Positions 49,667 to 57,888 of a stretch of 64,000 nt of DNA are shown piece after piece. Source of the DNA: Cryobacterium aureum (GTDB lineage Bacteria; Actinomycetota; Actinomycetes; Actinomycetales; Microbacteriaceae); NCBI RefSeq assembly GCF_002954245.1, contig NZ_PPTG01000002.1, positions 116,271 to 180,270 of the forward strand, in the 5' to 3' direction. The position numbers and the translations under genes were made by a program. The first letter of the stretch is position 1, and each line of letters begins with the position of its first letter. The notes below the pieces were generated by a model, which saw only the letters and a list, made by a program, of their open reading frames with translations, made no database searches and was not told the DNA's origin.

Positions 49667-50572
49667 CTACGGCTTCCCGAAAAAGATCGGGGCATCCGTG
49701 CCGGTGTGGACGAGCTTCTTCTCGGGGGTTTCCGTGACGCCGTCGACGCCGATAACGATCACCGTCTCTTCCTTGCCGTCGCGGATCTCGTCGATGATGT
49801 CGGTGAATGCCGCGTCGAGGATGTCCTGAGGTCGCACGATCGCGAACCCCAGACGCAGGTCGCCGCCGTTGAGCCGGAAGCGGAACTGCGCCGTCACGTT
49901 GTAGATCGGGCCGCCGATGTACGGGCGCAGCCGGAGCTTCAACTCGGTCGGGATCGGGATGTTCCCCTTCTGCCCGGCCTTGGCCGTGATCGTCTCGTCG
50001 AACCCGAGGTTGATCTGGCCCGACCCGGTGTTCACGGCAGACTTGAAATCGACCTTGTTGTTCGCCTGGAACGACGTCGCGAGTTCCAGCAGCGTGGCGC
50101 TGTCAGGGGAGATGCAGTCCGTCGCGCGCTCCTGAATAAACTCGGCGAATTGCTCCTGATTGAACCAGGCCGAAGTACCGACCGTGGTGAGGTCGCGAGC
50201 CAGCCACGCGAGCCACGGGATCGTCTTCACCAGCTCGAGCTTCACGGTGTGACCCTGCCAGCCGTTCGGCTTGTCGTACCCGGTGTTCGAGTCGAGCACC
50301 GCGATCACCGTGCTCGCGACCTTGTCGGCGAAGACCTCGGTCTGGTCGGTCGCGTGCCGGTCGAGGTACGTCACGAACGAGTAGGCATCCGTCACGATGC
50401 GCCGGCCAGTAGCTCGGCGCGGGCCCGGACCGTACTGGTCCGTATCGATGACACGAACGCCGCCGTCGACATCGGCGACCGTGTAGACCTCGCCGATGTC
50501 GACGCCCTGCGGAGAGAGCGCCTGTCCTGCGAGAGCGGAAACTGCCTGTGCTTCGGTAGTGAAATCAGTCAT
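49667..50572 (-). CDS. DUF2303 / YfdQ-like protein
   Basis: 301 residues. The order TDAYSFVTYLDRHATD, STVIAVLDSN, a W-LARD helix, then WFNQEQFAEFIQERATDC and DILDAAFTDIIDEIRDG matches the YfdQ (DUF2303) family common in phages near recombination genes. Biochemical function not established. Confidence 0.8.
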   Translation of the reverse strand: MTDFTTEAQAVSALAGQALSPQGVDIGEVYTVADVDGGVRVIDTDQYGPGPRRATGRRIVTDAYSFVTYLDRHATDQTEVFADKVASTVIAVLDSNTGYDKPNGWQGHTVKLELVKTIPWLAWLARDLTTVGTSAWFNQEQFAEFIQERATDCISPDSATLLELATSFQANNKVDFKSAVNTGSGQINLGFDETITAKAGQKGNIPIPTELKLRLRPYIGGPIYNVTAQFRFRLNGGDLRLGFAIVRPQDILDAAFTDIIDEIRDGKEETVIVIGVDGVTETPEKKLVHTGTDAPIFFGKP

Positions 50573-50945
50573 TGTCGAGATCCTTTACTACGCCAGTGGC
50601 GTGGTCGTATGCGGGCATGTCGTGCGCGTCTTCCTCGAAGAGAGGCATCGACGTGTTGCTCACCCGCGAAAGGTTGTTGAGCTGGTCTGTGTAGGCGATG
50701 GAGCCTTCACGGTTTCGTTCGGGCAGCTTCGCGGTGATCTTGTCGGAGAAGATCACCTCAGAACCGCCCGGGTTGACGAGCTTCACGTCGAACCGGACGA
50801 CGAGGCTGCCGGCCTTACCGGTGTCCTTCACCGCGGCGATCAGGTCGCGGAGGTTCTCGGCGAGTTCGACGTCAGTCTTGGGCCGGATCGACGCGAGGAT
50901 GGCGGCGAAACTGCCGCCGACCTCGGACTTGCTATTCGTGGACAT
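50565..50945 (-). CDS. Hypothetical protein paired with DUF2303
   Basis: 126 residues from ATG 50945 (MSTNSKSEVGGSFAAILASIRP; DLIAAVKDTGKAGSLVVRFDVKLVNPGGSEVIFSDKITAKLPE in part). A beta-sheet core with a VVRF-V strand. It overlaps the DUF2303 gene by 8 nt and is usually its neighbour in actinophages. Function unknown. Confidence 0.65.
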   Translation of the reverse strand: MSTNSKSEVGGSFAAILASIRPKTDVELAENLRDLIAAVKDTGKAGSLVVRFDVKLVNPGGSEVIFSDKITAKLPERNREGSIAYTDQLNNLSRVSNTSMPLFEEDAHDMPAYDHATGVVKDLDND

Positions 50946-51010
50946 GTGATTCCTTACTGCGTTGGATCTTGCATGACCCTGCGCCGGCGGCTGCAGGGAG
51001 ATTATGGGGG

Positions 51011-51478
51011 TCACGTTCCGCTCACGCGGTGTTCCGTGTCCGCTGCGCGCCAGTCGGCGCGGTCGGTGCGGTGATTGTCGAGCGCCGACTGGATCGTCAG
51101 CAGGAAGTTGCGCATAGCCCGCTCGCGCTGCTCGGCCAGCAGGAACTGCAGCCGTAGCTCGTAGGCCTTGTCTCGGGCCCGAACGATCTGCTCACCCTCG
51201 ACGCGCGACATCTTCTCGGACCCGGCGCGGAGCCTGACCGTCTCGGCGTCGAGGTAGTGCTCGTGGTCAGCCTTGGCCTTGGCGAACACCTTGCCGGCGT
51301 CGTTTAGTTCCCAGTTGAAGTCGAACCGGATCGCGGCCAGGCGCTGCCCGAAGGTCGCGCCGGGCCCAAGCCGTTCGATCGTTGCGATGAGCTTGGCGTG
51401 CAGCGGCACCTCAGGGTCGGGGTGATCCATGCCGATGTCACGGAGCACGTCAAGCAGCTGGGGCGAGATGTCAGGCAC
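51011..51478 (-). CDS. Hypothetical coiled-coil protein
   Basis: 155 residues. Helical throughout, with a long segment (AKAKADHEHYLDAETVRLRAGSEKMSRVEGEQIVRARDKAYELRLQFLLAEQRE in part) likely to be a coiled coil. Its start overlaps the RecT stop by 8 nt. Possibly a partner of the recombinase, unproved. Confidence 0.6.
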   Translation of the reverse strand: MPDISPQLLDVLRDIGMDHPDPEVPLHAKLIATIERLGPGATFGQRLAAIRFDFNWELNDAGKVFAKAKADHEHYLDAETVRLRAGSEKMSRVEGEQIVRARDKAYELRLQFLLAEQRERAMRNFLLTIQSALDNHRTDRADWRAADTEHRVSGT

Positions 51479-52523
51479 CGGTGATCTTCATCTCTGCCGC
51501 GTACTCCTCGGCGCTCTCGCGCTCGTACTTGGCCAGCTCGGACTCTTCTTCTGCGGGCTCGGGGTCGTCGGGTGACGGCGCTGTCGGTGCCGCGGCGGCG
51601 GGCTCGTCGTCAGGCACGATCACGGCGTCGATCACGTTCTCATCCGGCGCGGCCTCTGCTTCGGCGGCAGCAGCCGGCGGGGGAGTCTCCCGTGAGTCTT
51701 TCGTGAGCGTCGAGGCGTGCGTCATGATGGCCGTGCGGATCGCCTCAGTCATCTCGGAATCGCGCACTCGTGTGCCGTCCTTTGCCTCGAACCCTTGGAT
51801 GCGCTGGCTCAGCACTGAGAGGTCGTACTTGTCGTCCGTCGCCTCGATGAGCGCGAGCCAGTCCTCTGTCGGTTCGGGTGCAGCGTCGGGTGTCGCGATC
51901 ATCTCGCCGGCGTCGGTGACGAGCCCTCCGATCTCATCTGGAGTGTGCATGCCCATGATCACGTCCTGCGCACCTTCACCGCAGACCTCGCCAACAGCGC
52001 GCCACTTGCACATGTTCTCGGTATAGGCCTGCCACGGCTTCACGCCGCCCTTCGACCCGGTAGCTGACACCTTCCACACGCCGCCCTCCTGCTTGTACGT
52101 GCAGAGTTCTGCGCGCATCGCCCGGTGCGGCGTCCACGTCGACTTGTAGGTGAAATCGAGGTCATCGGAGCGTGTGAGTGTGGCGGTGGCCGTGAAGTCG
52201 CCGCCCTCCACTGTCCCGTCTGTCACGACACGCAGCGTGTGGCCGGCGCCGCGCACGAGCGCCGACATGAGCGCCGGGCTGATCGATGGTTTGCCTTCGA
52301 TGATGTTGATGCCCGACAGCGCGGCCACCGGGTGAATTCCGAGCATCGCGCCCGTCTCCATGACCAGCAGCACTTTGCCGGGCGAGGGTGCCGGGAGAAC
52401 CCCGCCGCCCGGGCTCGACCAGAGTCCCTTGGGGATAAGGTCGCCCGCGCTGGCCATCGTGCGGGCATAGCCCATACGCGCCTCGAGCGATTCGTTCCTG
52501 TAAACGGTCAGATCAGTGCTCAT
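51471..52523 (-). CDS. recT: RecT-family single-strand annealing protein
   Basis: 350 residues. MASAGDLIPKGLWSSPGGGVLPAPSPGKVLLVMETGAMLGIHPVAALSGINIIEGKPSISPALMSALVRGAGH is seen in order, matching the RecT/RedB start (quoted here beyond one motif only as pieces: ETGAMLGIHPVAAL, INIIEGKPSISP). The C-terminal about 110 residues are acidic and Pro/Ala-rich, probably flexible. It anneals single strands produced by the YqaJ nuclease at 52520. Confidence 0.85.
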   Translation of the reverse strand: MSTDLTVYRNESLEARMGYARTMASAGDLIPKGLWSSPGGGVLPAPSPGKVLLVMETGAMLGIHPVAALSGINIIEGKPSISPALMSALVRGAGHTLRVVTDGTVEGGDFTATATLTRSDDLDFTYKSTWTPHRAMRAELCTYKQEGGVWKVSATGSKGGVKPWQAYTENMCKWRAVGEVCGEGAQDVIMGMHTPDEIGGLVTDAGEMIATPDAAPEPTEDWLALIEATDDKYDLSVLSQRIQGFEAKDGTRVRDSEMTEAIRTAIMTHASTLTKDSRETPPPAAAAEAEAAPDENVIDAVIVPDDEPAAAAPTAPSPDDPEPAEEESELAKYERESAEEYAAEMKITGA

Positions 52524-53167
52524 AGTTCAAGCTCCTTTGCGAATTGGAGTGCGGCGCGAACTCGCGCCAGCACGGGGGTTGCGATGTCGATCATTGGTTG
52601 CAGCAGGTGCTCGACGTCCTTCGGGAAGATGCGCAGATGCTTCGGCTCGATCGCGCCGTTTCGTAGCTCGCCGTTGACGACCTCGCCCCACACGAACTCT
52701 GTGTAGAGGACGCGGTCCCAATCGGCACAGAACATCTGCCAGGCGACCTGCCGAAACTCTCGCGGCGTCGGACCATGCACGATCTTGTTGTGCTTGACCT
52801 TCGCCTCGTCGAGGATGATTCCTTCGGGCGTGGATTTCATGGCGTCGGGTGTGGCGCCGAAACCCATTTCGCCGGGCGCATGAATGAGTACCGTGCTCTG
52901 CTGCAGGCCACGAGATGCGAGCAGGCGCGGCTCCCATTCGTGGCCAGCCTCGGTGTAAGCGTTGCCATGGAAGCTCGACGGCTTCAACTTCGCGGCCGTG
53001 TACTTCTCGATGGATGCGAGATTCACATAGCCGGCGGCGTCGCTCGCACCGATGACGGCGTTTGCGCGGGCCGCCAGCCACCGCTCACGGTCCGTCCCGT
53101 CATCGAGGATGCGCGAGTGCCAGGGCGGCAGGATCAGCATGGGCGATGAGATCGGGCTGGTCATCAT
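52520..53167 (-). CDS. YqaJ-type PD-(D/E)XK exonuclease
   Basis: 215 residues from ATG 53167 (ATGATG overlapping the upstream stop). The catalytic set is readable: EAGHEWEPRLLASRG (Glu), GFGATPDAMKS (Asp) and ILDEAKVKHNKI (E-x-K), followed by a W-QMFCADWDRVLYTEFVWGEV helix-strand. With RecT directly downstream it forms a lambda Exo/Bet-like recombination pair. Confidence 0.85.
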   Translation of the reverse strand: MMTSPISSPMLILPPWHSRILDDGTDRERWLAARANAVIGASDAAGYVNLASIEKYTAAKLKPSSFHGNAYTEAGHEWEPRLLASRGLQQSTVLIHAPGEMGFGATPDAMKSTPEGIILDEAKVKHNKIVHGPTPREFRQVAWQMFCADWDRVLYTEFVWGEVVNGELRNGAIEPKHLRIFPKDVEHLLQPMIDIATPVLARVRAALQFAKELEL

Positions 53168-53292
53168 TCCCACGCATCCCGTTCCCATTCGGCACGGCGC
53201 TCGTTCTCGTCGTCGGGGTCGGACTCTTCGACCGGCTCGGCAAATTCGTCGGGCACGTCGTAGTAGGCGTCGGACATTCCAGCGGGGAGCAT
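53164..53292 (-). CDS. 42-residue acidic protein
   Basis: ATG 53292 overlaps the upstream stop (TGATG). The peptide MLPAGMSDAYYDVPDEFAEPVEESDPDDE then a charged end is strongly acidic, about one third Asp/Glu. Such peptides can mimic DNA, but this is only composition. Confidence 0.5.
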   Translation of the reverse strand: MLPAGMSDAYYDVPDEFAEPVEESDPDDENERRAEWERDAWE

Positions 53293-53525
53293 CACGACAC
53301 ACGCTCGACTCGGATAGTGCAGTCGCCCATGATGCTCTCGAAGAGGTTGCCGAGACGTTCCATCTGTTCCGTCTGCGCTTGAGTGGCGGCGACGAGCGCC
53401 TGAGTGGCAAGCACCTGCGCGATGGCGGCCTGAGCCTGCGCAGCATGGTCGCTGTTCGCGTGCTTGGCGGTGTCGAGGCGGTCGGCGGATTGGTGCAGAA
53501 GGTGGGCGATCGATGCGGTGGTCAT
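53292..53525 (-). CDS. Small helical protein
   Basis: 77 residues from ATG 53525 (MTTASIAHLLHQSADRLDTAKHANSDHAAQAQAAIAQVLATQALVAATQAQTEQMERL in part). Ala/Gln-rich amphipathic helices with overlap to both neighbours by 1-4 nt. Unknown function. Confidence 0.6.
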   Translation of the reverse strand: MTTASIAHLLHQSADRLDTAKHANSDHAAQAQAAIAQVLATQALVAATQAQTEQMERLGNLFESIMGDCTIRVERVS

Positions 53526-54016
53526 TTGGTGGCCCACTTCGCAGCGAGCAGGTCAAGCTGTGCGGCTGCCTGAGTGGTCCATCCGTTGAACGGTTGGCTG
53601 AGAATCGCGGCGAGGTCTGCCAGCACCTCGGCGGCCACTTCGGCCTCGGGGCGTAGGCGGGTGAGAACCCCGTCGCGCTGCCATTCCGTCAGGAAATACA
53701 GGTCGGTCATCACTTCGGTGCTGCCGTACTCTTTCCACCCTTCCGGCGTGAGTCTGGTAACCAGAGCCATATAGCCGGACTGGAGATCTCCCCGCACGTA
53801 GAGGCCGAGAGTAGTCGGCAGCACCACGAGCGGCGGGGCGGTGAACACTGCCCACTCCGTAAGTAGGAAGGACTGATCCCGACCTACGAGACACAGTGTG
53901 TGGGTGCCGAACGCTCGCAAGGTGCCGTTCAGCTCCCCGAGGTCGCTCATCAGCTTCACTGGGCGCCCGATGTCCGCATAGACCAGCTGCCCGGTGAGGA
54001 TCATCTCGTCGTTCAT
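53522..54016 (-). CDS. Hypothetical protein
   Basis: 164 residues (MNDEMILTGQLVYADIGRPVKLMSDLGELNGTLRAFGTH in part). A short beta-barrel-like N-terminal half and a helical C-terminal half (AAEVLADLAAILSQPFNGWTTQAAAQLDLLAAKW). No family recognised; it lies between the SbcC-like ATPase and the recombination genes. Confidence 0.6.
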   Translation of the reverse strand: MNDEMILTGQLVYADIGRPVKLMSDLGELNGTLRAFGTHTLCLVGRDQSFLLTEWAVFTAPPLVVLPTTLGLYVRGDLQSGYMALVTRLTPEGWKEYGSTEVMTDLYFLTEWQRDGVLTRLRPEAEVAAEVLADLAAILSQPFNGWTTQAAAQLDLLAAKWATK

Positions 54017-55287
54017 GCGGCCACCGCCAGGATTCCCTCTTCGAAGACGAACCCGAAGTCAGCCGAGTTGTCGCGGCCCCGGTCGGCGATGATCGTCCAC
54101 TTGTTCTCGGCGGCGTACGCCTGAACCTTCGCGAGCGTCTTGTCGTCGAACGCGTCGCCATTCTTGAGGAAGATCAGTTTCAGCTTCGGATTGCCAGCGG
54201 TGGCGATGCGGAGTGCAACCCAGAGCTGCTCACTTTCACTCAGCGACAGGAACGACAGCCCGTTGACCGTGATGCCCTCGTCGCTCACGTTCAGGCCCTC
54301 AACAGGGAACTTGGCGGCGGCGAGGCCGTCAGCCTTCCGCTGGTCGATCGCGGCGAGCTTCGCGGTCAGCGCGGCCTCCTCGGCGGTGCGATCGTCAAGC
54401 TCAGCGGCGAGGGCGGCCCGGGTGAGCTGTGCGCGCACCTTCACATTGATATCGTCGATGCCGGCCAGCTGCGCGGCGAGGGCATCCGGGGACTTGATCT
54501 CACCCGCATTGGCGGCGTCGGCGGCGATCTTCTCGGCGGCTATGGAGGCTGTGAGGTCGGCACGTGCCTTGTCGAGCGCGGCGGCCGCGTCACGGCCCGC
54601 CTGATCTGCCGCAACGCGGGCGTTGGTCGCGGTCACGAGTGCGCAGTCAAGCCGCGCCACCTCCACATTGTGTTCACGAATCGCATCCATCTCGGCGTAC
54701 AGCGAGGCGGCCGACACCTCGGCATCCGGCACGCTCGCGTCGGCCGGCGCGCATCCGTCCAGCTGCGCGGCCAGGCGCTTCACGTCGCGCGTCTTGTCGG
54801 TGCGGCCGTCGAAGATTCCCTTGCGCTCGGCGGCGAGTTTGTCGATGTCGAAGGGCAGTTCCACCTGACGCAGCAGCTCGTCGCGCTGCTTCTTCTCGTC
54901 GAACCCCACGAACTCGCTGGGGTCGATCAGGTTGCCGCCCATGAGCTCAGCGACCAGTGCGACGGCTGAGGGGTACTTGGCGCCGTCGAGGGCGTAGGCC
55001 GAGAACGTCGAGGTGATCGTGCCGTCCGCCTTGCGCTTCCACACCCGGAGCAGTCGCACACCAAGCTCGGTGTCGATGAACTCGGCGCGGGATTCGTCCC
55101 GACCCTCATGGATTGGATCGGGAATGAGCTTGGACGCGTACTTGAGGAGCGATTGCATCGCCTGGCGAAAGCTCGACTTGCCCGCCCGGTTCTCTCCGGC
55201 GAGCACGACGAGCTCGTTACCGGATGGGGTGATGGTCGCCTCGCCGATGAGGCGCTTGAAGTTCGTTGCGGTGAATGTCTGGGTCAT
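54013..55287 (-). CDS. SbcC/RecF-like ABC ATPase
   Basis: 424 residues from ATG 55287. Walker A is LAGENRAGKSSF near residue 35, the middle is a long coiled coil (DKARADLTASIAAEKIAADAANAGE; AAELDDRTAEEAALTAKLAAIDQR), and the end carries the signature LSLSESEQLWVALRIA with LKLIFLKNGDAFDD in the Walker B place (the usual acidic pair is replaced, DEPF-type missing). With YqaJ and RecT it likely acts in double-strand end processing. Confidence 0.8.
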   Translation of the reverse strand: MTQTFTATNFKRLIGEATITPSGNELVVLAGENRAGKSSFRQAMQSLLKYASKLIPDPIHEGRDESRAEFIDTELGVRLLRVWKRKADGTITSTFSAYALDGAKYPSAVALVAELMGGNLIDPSEFVGFDEKKQRDELLRQVELPFDIDKLAAERKGIFDGRTDKTRDVKRLAAQLDGCAPADASVPDAEVSAASLYAEMDAIREHNVEVARLDCALVTATNARVAADQAGRDAAAALDKARADLTASIAAEKIAADAANAGEIKSPDALAAQLAGIDDINVKVRAQLTRAALAAELDDRTAEEAALTAKLAAIDQRKADGLAAAKFPVEGLNVSDEGITVNGLSFLSLSESEQLWVALRIATAGNPKLKLIFLKNGDAFDDKTLAKVQAYAAENKWTIIADRGRDNSADFGFVFEEGILAVAA

Positions 55288-55445
55288 TGCATTTTCCTTG
55301 CGTAGGTGAAACCGAGTACTAAGAACAGCGGGACCATGAGGGCCGCGCCGAAGAGTGCGAGCGGGTTCGATAGGAACCAGGCACCCGCGAAGATGAGCAG
55401 TGCGCCGATGACGGCGAGGATGATGAGCCAGCGCGTGACGGTCAT
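55284..55445 (-). CDS. Small two-helix membrane protein
   Basis: 53 residues from ATG 55445 (MTVTRWLIILAVIGALLIFAG; LALFGAALMVPLFLVLGFTYARKMQ). Two membrane helices with a short loop. Coupled to neighbours by ATGA overlaps. Function unknown; early small membrane proteins may be exclusion factors. Confidence 0.6.
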   Translation of the reverse strand: MTVTRWLIILAVIGALLIFAGAWFLSNPLALFGAALMVPLFLVLGFTYARKMQ

Positions 55446-55696
55446 ACGAACGCCCAGGTACGTCGCCGGAGCAGCTCGACCCGAACTTCGTCGGCGCGGT
55501 ACGTGGCCCGCCACCAGTCCTCAGGTGGGTCGGCGCGGTTGTCGTCGGCGGCCTCAGCGGCCAACCGGACGATGCCGGGCGGCGCGGGCAGTTGATAACC
55601 GACAAGGCCATATCCGTCGCTGTGATTTCGCACGACTATGACCTTGTCGCCGTCGACCGCGACGGCTGGCGGCGTGTAGCCCGGCGACTTCAGCAC
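55442..55696 (-). CDS. Small hypothetical protein
   Basis: 84 residues (MLKSPGYTPPAVAVDGDKVIVVRNHSDGYG, AAEAADDNRADPPEDWWRATYRADEVRVELLRRRTWAFV). Mixed alpha/beta, W-rich. Unknown. Confidence 0.55.
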   Translation of the reverse strand: MLKSPGYTPPAVAVDGDKVIVVRNHSDGYGLVGYQLPAPPGIVRLAAEAADDNRADPPEDWWRATYRADEVRVELLRRRTWAFV

Positions 55697-55941
55697 GGCT
55701 GCTCTGGATGCGGGTCGGGCTGGGCGTTCACGAGCCGCGCCAGATTCACCGCATGAACGGTCAGGTCGTCGTCACCGCCGAATCCCGCCGTCATGATCGA
55801 GAGCAGTTCGGGGACGGTGCGCTTGAGTGCGGCGCGCAGGTCGGCATCGTTGGCCTTCTGCGCGGAGTCACTGCGCGCCCGGGGGTCGGTCAGGTCGGTG
55901 AGTGTACGGATTGCGACCGTGAGGTCTTCGGTTGCGCTCAC
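55690..55941 (-). CDS. Small helical hypothetical protein
   Basis: 83 residues (MSATEDLTVAIRTLTDLTDPRARSDSAQKANDADLRAALKRTVPELLSIMTAGFGGDDDLTVHAVNLARLV in part). It overlaps neighbours by 4-7 nt. Unknown. Confidence 0.55.
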   Translation of the reverse strand: MSATEDLTVAIRTLTDLTDPRARSDSAQKANDADLRAALKRTVPELLSIMTAGFGGDDDLTVHAVNLARLVNAQPDPHPEQPC

Positions 55942-56159
55942 GATGCGATTCCAGCGATGTTGACGATGAAGAATCCGGCAGTCGCCGTCAGGGCCACGAC
56001 GAGCGAGCCGAAGAACCAGAGCAGGAAGAGGCGGCGGCGACTGCGCTGACCAACTCGCTGGCGGTGACTGGGCTGAGTGGCTCGCCGGCGGCGGTCATTG
56101 TCCACGATGCTCTGGCCGTGGGTCGGTTCAGGTCGGTATGGGGCAGGAGGTTTCGTCAT
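55938..56159 (-). CDS. Small single-helix membrane protein
   Basis: 73 residues from ATG 56159. A basic N-terminal half (PYRPEPTHGQSIVDNDRRRR and RQRVGQRSRRRL) precedes one membrane helix (FLLWFFGSLVVALTATAGFFIVNI) at the end: a tail-anchored, cytoplasm-facing protein. Unknown role. Confidence 0.6.
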   Translation of the reverse strand: MTKPPAPYRPEPTHGQSIVDNDRRRRATQPSHRQRVGQRSRRRLFLLWFFGSLVVALTATAGFFIVNIAGIAS

Positions 56160-57007
56160 GCTGCAACTGCTTTCTGAATCGTGAGTGTGCCGTGTTCGGT
56201 GATGTAGTTGAGGCAGCCATCCCAGAGCCGGGCGCCGCCCTTCGGGGTGAGGCGCGCGAACTGCTTGGTAGTCGTGCTGCCGTCGTTGTGCTCGATCTCG
56301 GTTCGAGCAGGTTTGACCCATCCGGCCTTGATCGCCTGAGCGGTCGGTTGGTTATTCCGCACCGTGTCACCGCGAATGATTAGGCCGAGTCGGCCCGCCT
56401 GGTCGTAGACATCGGTCTGCACGACCTTCACCCCGACGACGTTCGTCAAGACGTGCGTGCGCAGGTCGTTCGCGAGATCCTGAATGGTGCGCAGGCCCGC
56501 GCTCTGGCGGTAAGTCATCGACTCGGCCGCGACCGGTTCAAGTTCGGCCACTCGAATCTCCAGCGCCGCAACTCGGCGGGACGTGATCTGCAACGCCTGG
56601 GCGACGATCTCGTCATCCGTGAGCGTGGCGGGCGCCGCGAGTTCCTGTTGGCGTGTCTTGACCGCGAAATACGACTGCATGGCCGCGATCTCAGGCTTCC
56701 GTGCATCTGCGTTCTGGAACAGGATGTAGCAGCCGTATCGGGTCAGCTCGACATCTTCGACCTGACGGAACCCGCCGTTGGGCATCGGGGATGATTTCGC
56801 GGTGCCGCGAAAATGTAACGAGGCATCCAGCCCGGTCGTATTGACGGACGTGACGGCCCGGGTGATCGCATCATTGAACCGTTCCCACCGGTCATACCCG
56901 GCAAAGACCATGAGGTCGCGAGCGCTCCATACTTCGCCATCAGTCAGCGTGATCACCTTGAGGTCGTCTAGGCGCTCGGCGTAGGCGGTAGCGATTGTGG
57001 CGCTCAT
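56156..57007 (-). CDS. Phage antirepressor (KilA-C-type C-terminal domain)
   Basis: 283 residues. The N-terminal domain (LKVITLTDGEVWSARDLMVFAGYDRWERFNDAITRA; GGFRQVEDVELTRYGCYILFQNADARKPEIAAMQSYFAVKTRQQE in parts) is the DinD/Bro-N-like type, with Y-x-x-W-x-x-F and the R-K-P-E-I-A-x-x-Q-S-Y-F-A motif. The C-terminal half is like antirepressor KilA-C domains (QDLANDLRTHVLTNVVGVKVVQTDVYDQAGRLGLII, then QFARLTPKGGARLW). It is expected to disable a repressor or host regulator during induction. Confidence 0.8.
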   Translation of the reverse strand: MSATIATAYAERLDDLKVITLTDGEVWSARDLMVFAGYDRWERFNDAITRAVTSVNTTGLDASLHFRGTAKSSPMPNGGFRQVEDVELTRYGCYILFQNADARKPEIAAMQSYFAVKTRQQELAAPATLTDDEIVAQALQITSRRVAALEIRVAELEPVAAESMTYRQSAGLRTIQDLANDLRTHVLTNVVGVKVVQTDVYDQAGRLGLIIRGDTVRNNQPTAQAIKAGWVKPARTEIEHNDGSTTTKQFARLTPKGGARLWDGCLNYITEHGTLTIQKAVAA

Positions 57008-57291
57008 GAGAAAGTCTTCATGTTGATCACGAGCGTGAGGTGGTCACGCAGGCTCACGAGGTCGGCAGCCGTGAGGAATCCCGACGACTGCGGGGTGTTG
57101 TAGCGGAAGGTCGTAACCTCGGCACCGCCGTTGCCGTGAGCGTTGAGGCTGACCATGTACTTCCCGGGCCCGCTGAGCCATTCGGGGTTGGTGGCTAGAA
57201 CATCAGCGCGTGTTCGCTGCTGCTGCAATTCGGTGATCTCTGCTTGTAGTTTCTTGATCTGCTCGGTGAAGTCGGTAGTCTGGGTGGGCAT
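57004..57291 (-). CDS. Small coiled-coil hypothetical protein
   Basis: 95 residues from ATG 57291 (an upstream in-frame ATG at 57312 is possible). MPTQTTDFTEQIKKLQAEITELQQQRTRADVL is a coiled coil, followed by a sheet (GKYMVSLNAHGNGGAEVTTFRYN) and SSGFLTAADLVSLRDHLTLVI. It is coupled to the antirepressor by ATGA. Function unknown. Confidence 0.6.
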   Translation of the reverse strand: MPTQTTDFTEQIKKLQAEITELQQQRTRADVLATNPEWLSGPGKYMVSLNAHGNGGAEVTTFRYNTPQSSGFLTAADLVSLRDHLTLVINMKTFS

Positions 57292-57313
57292 TGGATCTCG
57301 TTTCTGTGTCATG

Positions 57314-57342
57314 GCCCCCGACTTGTCCTCGGGGGCTTTTTT
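57314..57342 (+). terminator. Strong plus-facing terminator in a minus-strand operon
   Basis: GCCCCCGA (57314-57321) pairs with TCGGGGGC (57329-57336), and TTTTTT follows on the plus strand. No plus-strand gene precedes it, while the local genes run the other way; it would stop antisense transcription coming from the left. Confidence 0.6.
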
Positions 57343-57352
57343 GTGCTTGGGG

Positions 57353-57658
57353 TTAGCGCACCGACTCGGCGAGCTCGGCGGCGATGGCCTCGTCCTCGGC
57401 CATGGCAGCGGCGTACCGGGCGCCCTCGGCCACCCAGCGAGCGTGCTTTCGGTCGGCGGTGCGCAGCGCCTTCGACGGGCTGACTCTGCGAGTGACCGTG
57501 ACCTCGTGGGTCTTGCCCTTCGCGTCACGGCGCAGCTTGACGCGCTCGCTCGTGGCCTCGGGCAGGTTGAGTGCAGCGACCCGCAAGGCGTTCGCCTGGT
57601 GCCGCTTCTCGTTCGCATCCGTGTTGCGCTGGGTGCGAGGGCTGATCTTGTCTGACAT
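57353..57658 (-). CDS. Small basic hypothetical protein
   Basis: 101 residues (MSDKISPRTQRNTDANEKRHQANALRVAALNLPEATSERVKLRRDAKGKTHEVTVTRRVSPSKALRTADRKH in part). Basic first two thirds, then an acidic Ala-rich helix. It may bind nucleic acid. It directly follows the tRNA-like gene. Confidence 0.55.
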   Translation of the reverse strand: MSDKISPRTQRNTDANEKRHQANALRVAALNLPEATSERVKLRRDAKGKTHEVTVTRRVSPSKALRTADRKHARWVAEGARYAAAMAEDEAIAAELAESVR

Positions 57659-57690
57659 GCGATGTCCTTTCGTGACATTCGGTTGGTGAG

Positions 57691-57759
57691 TGGACGGGAC
57701 AGGATTTGAACCTGCATCGGGTCGGGGGAACCCTGCTCTTCCAGTTGAGCTACCCGTCC
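57691..57759 (-). tRNA. tRNA-like gene with degenerate anticodon arm
   Basis: Acceptor stem GGACGGG/CCCGTCC (7 bp), D arm GCTC-AACTGGAA-GAGC, T arm GCAGG-TTCAAAT-CCTGT and discriminator A are all present. Between D and T arms only 19 nt are found instead of 23. The best anticodon stem, GGGTT/GACCC, encloses just five C, so no normal seven-base loop can be drawn; CCC (Gly) would be the nearest anticodon. It is 69 nt without CCA. It may be a decaying tRNA or a tRNA-shaped element. Confidence 0.55.
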
Positions 57760-57888
57760 ATGTGCCCGGTCAGGGCTCGAAGCTGACCGGGCGCCTGACC
57801 GCTGCCGACGTTCCTCCGTCGATGCGCAGCGTTGACAGCACCCGCCCAGCTACACCCGAAGGTGACGAATGGAATGGCAGATGCCCGA

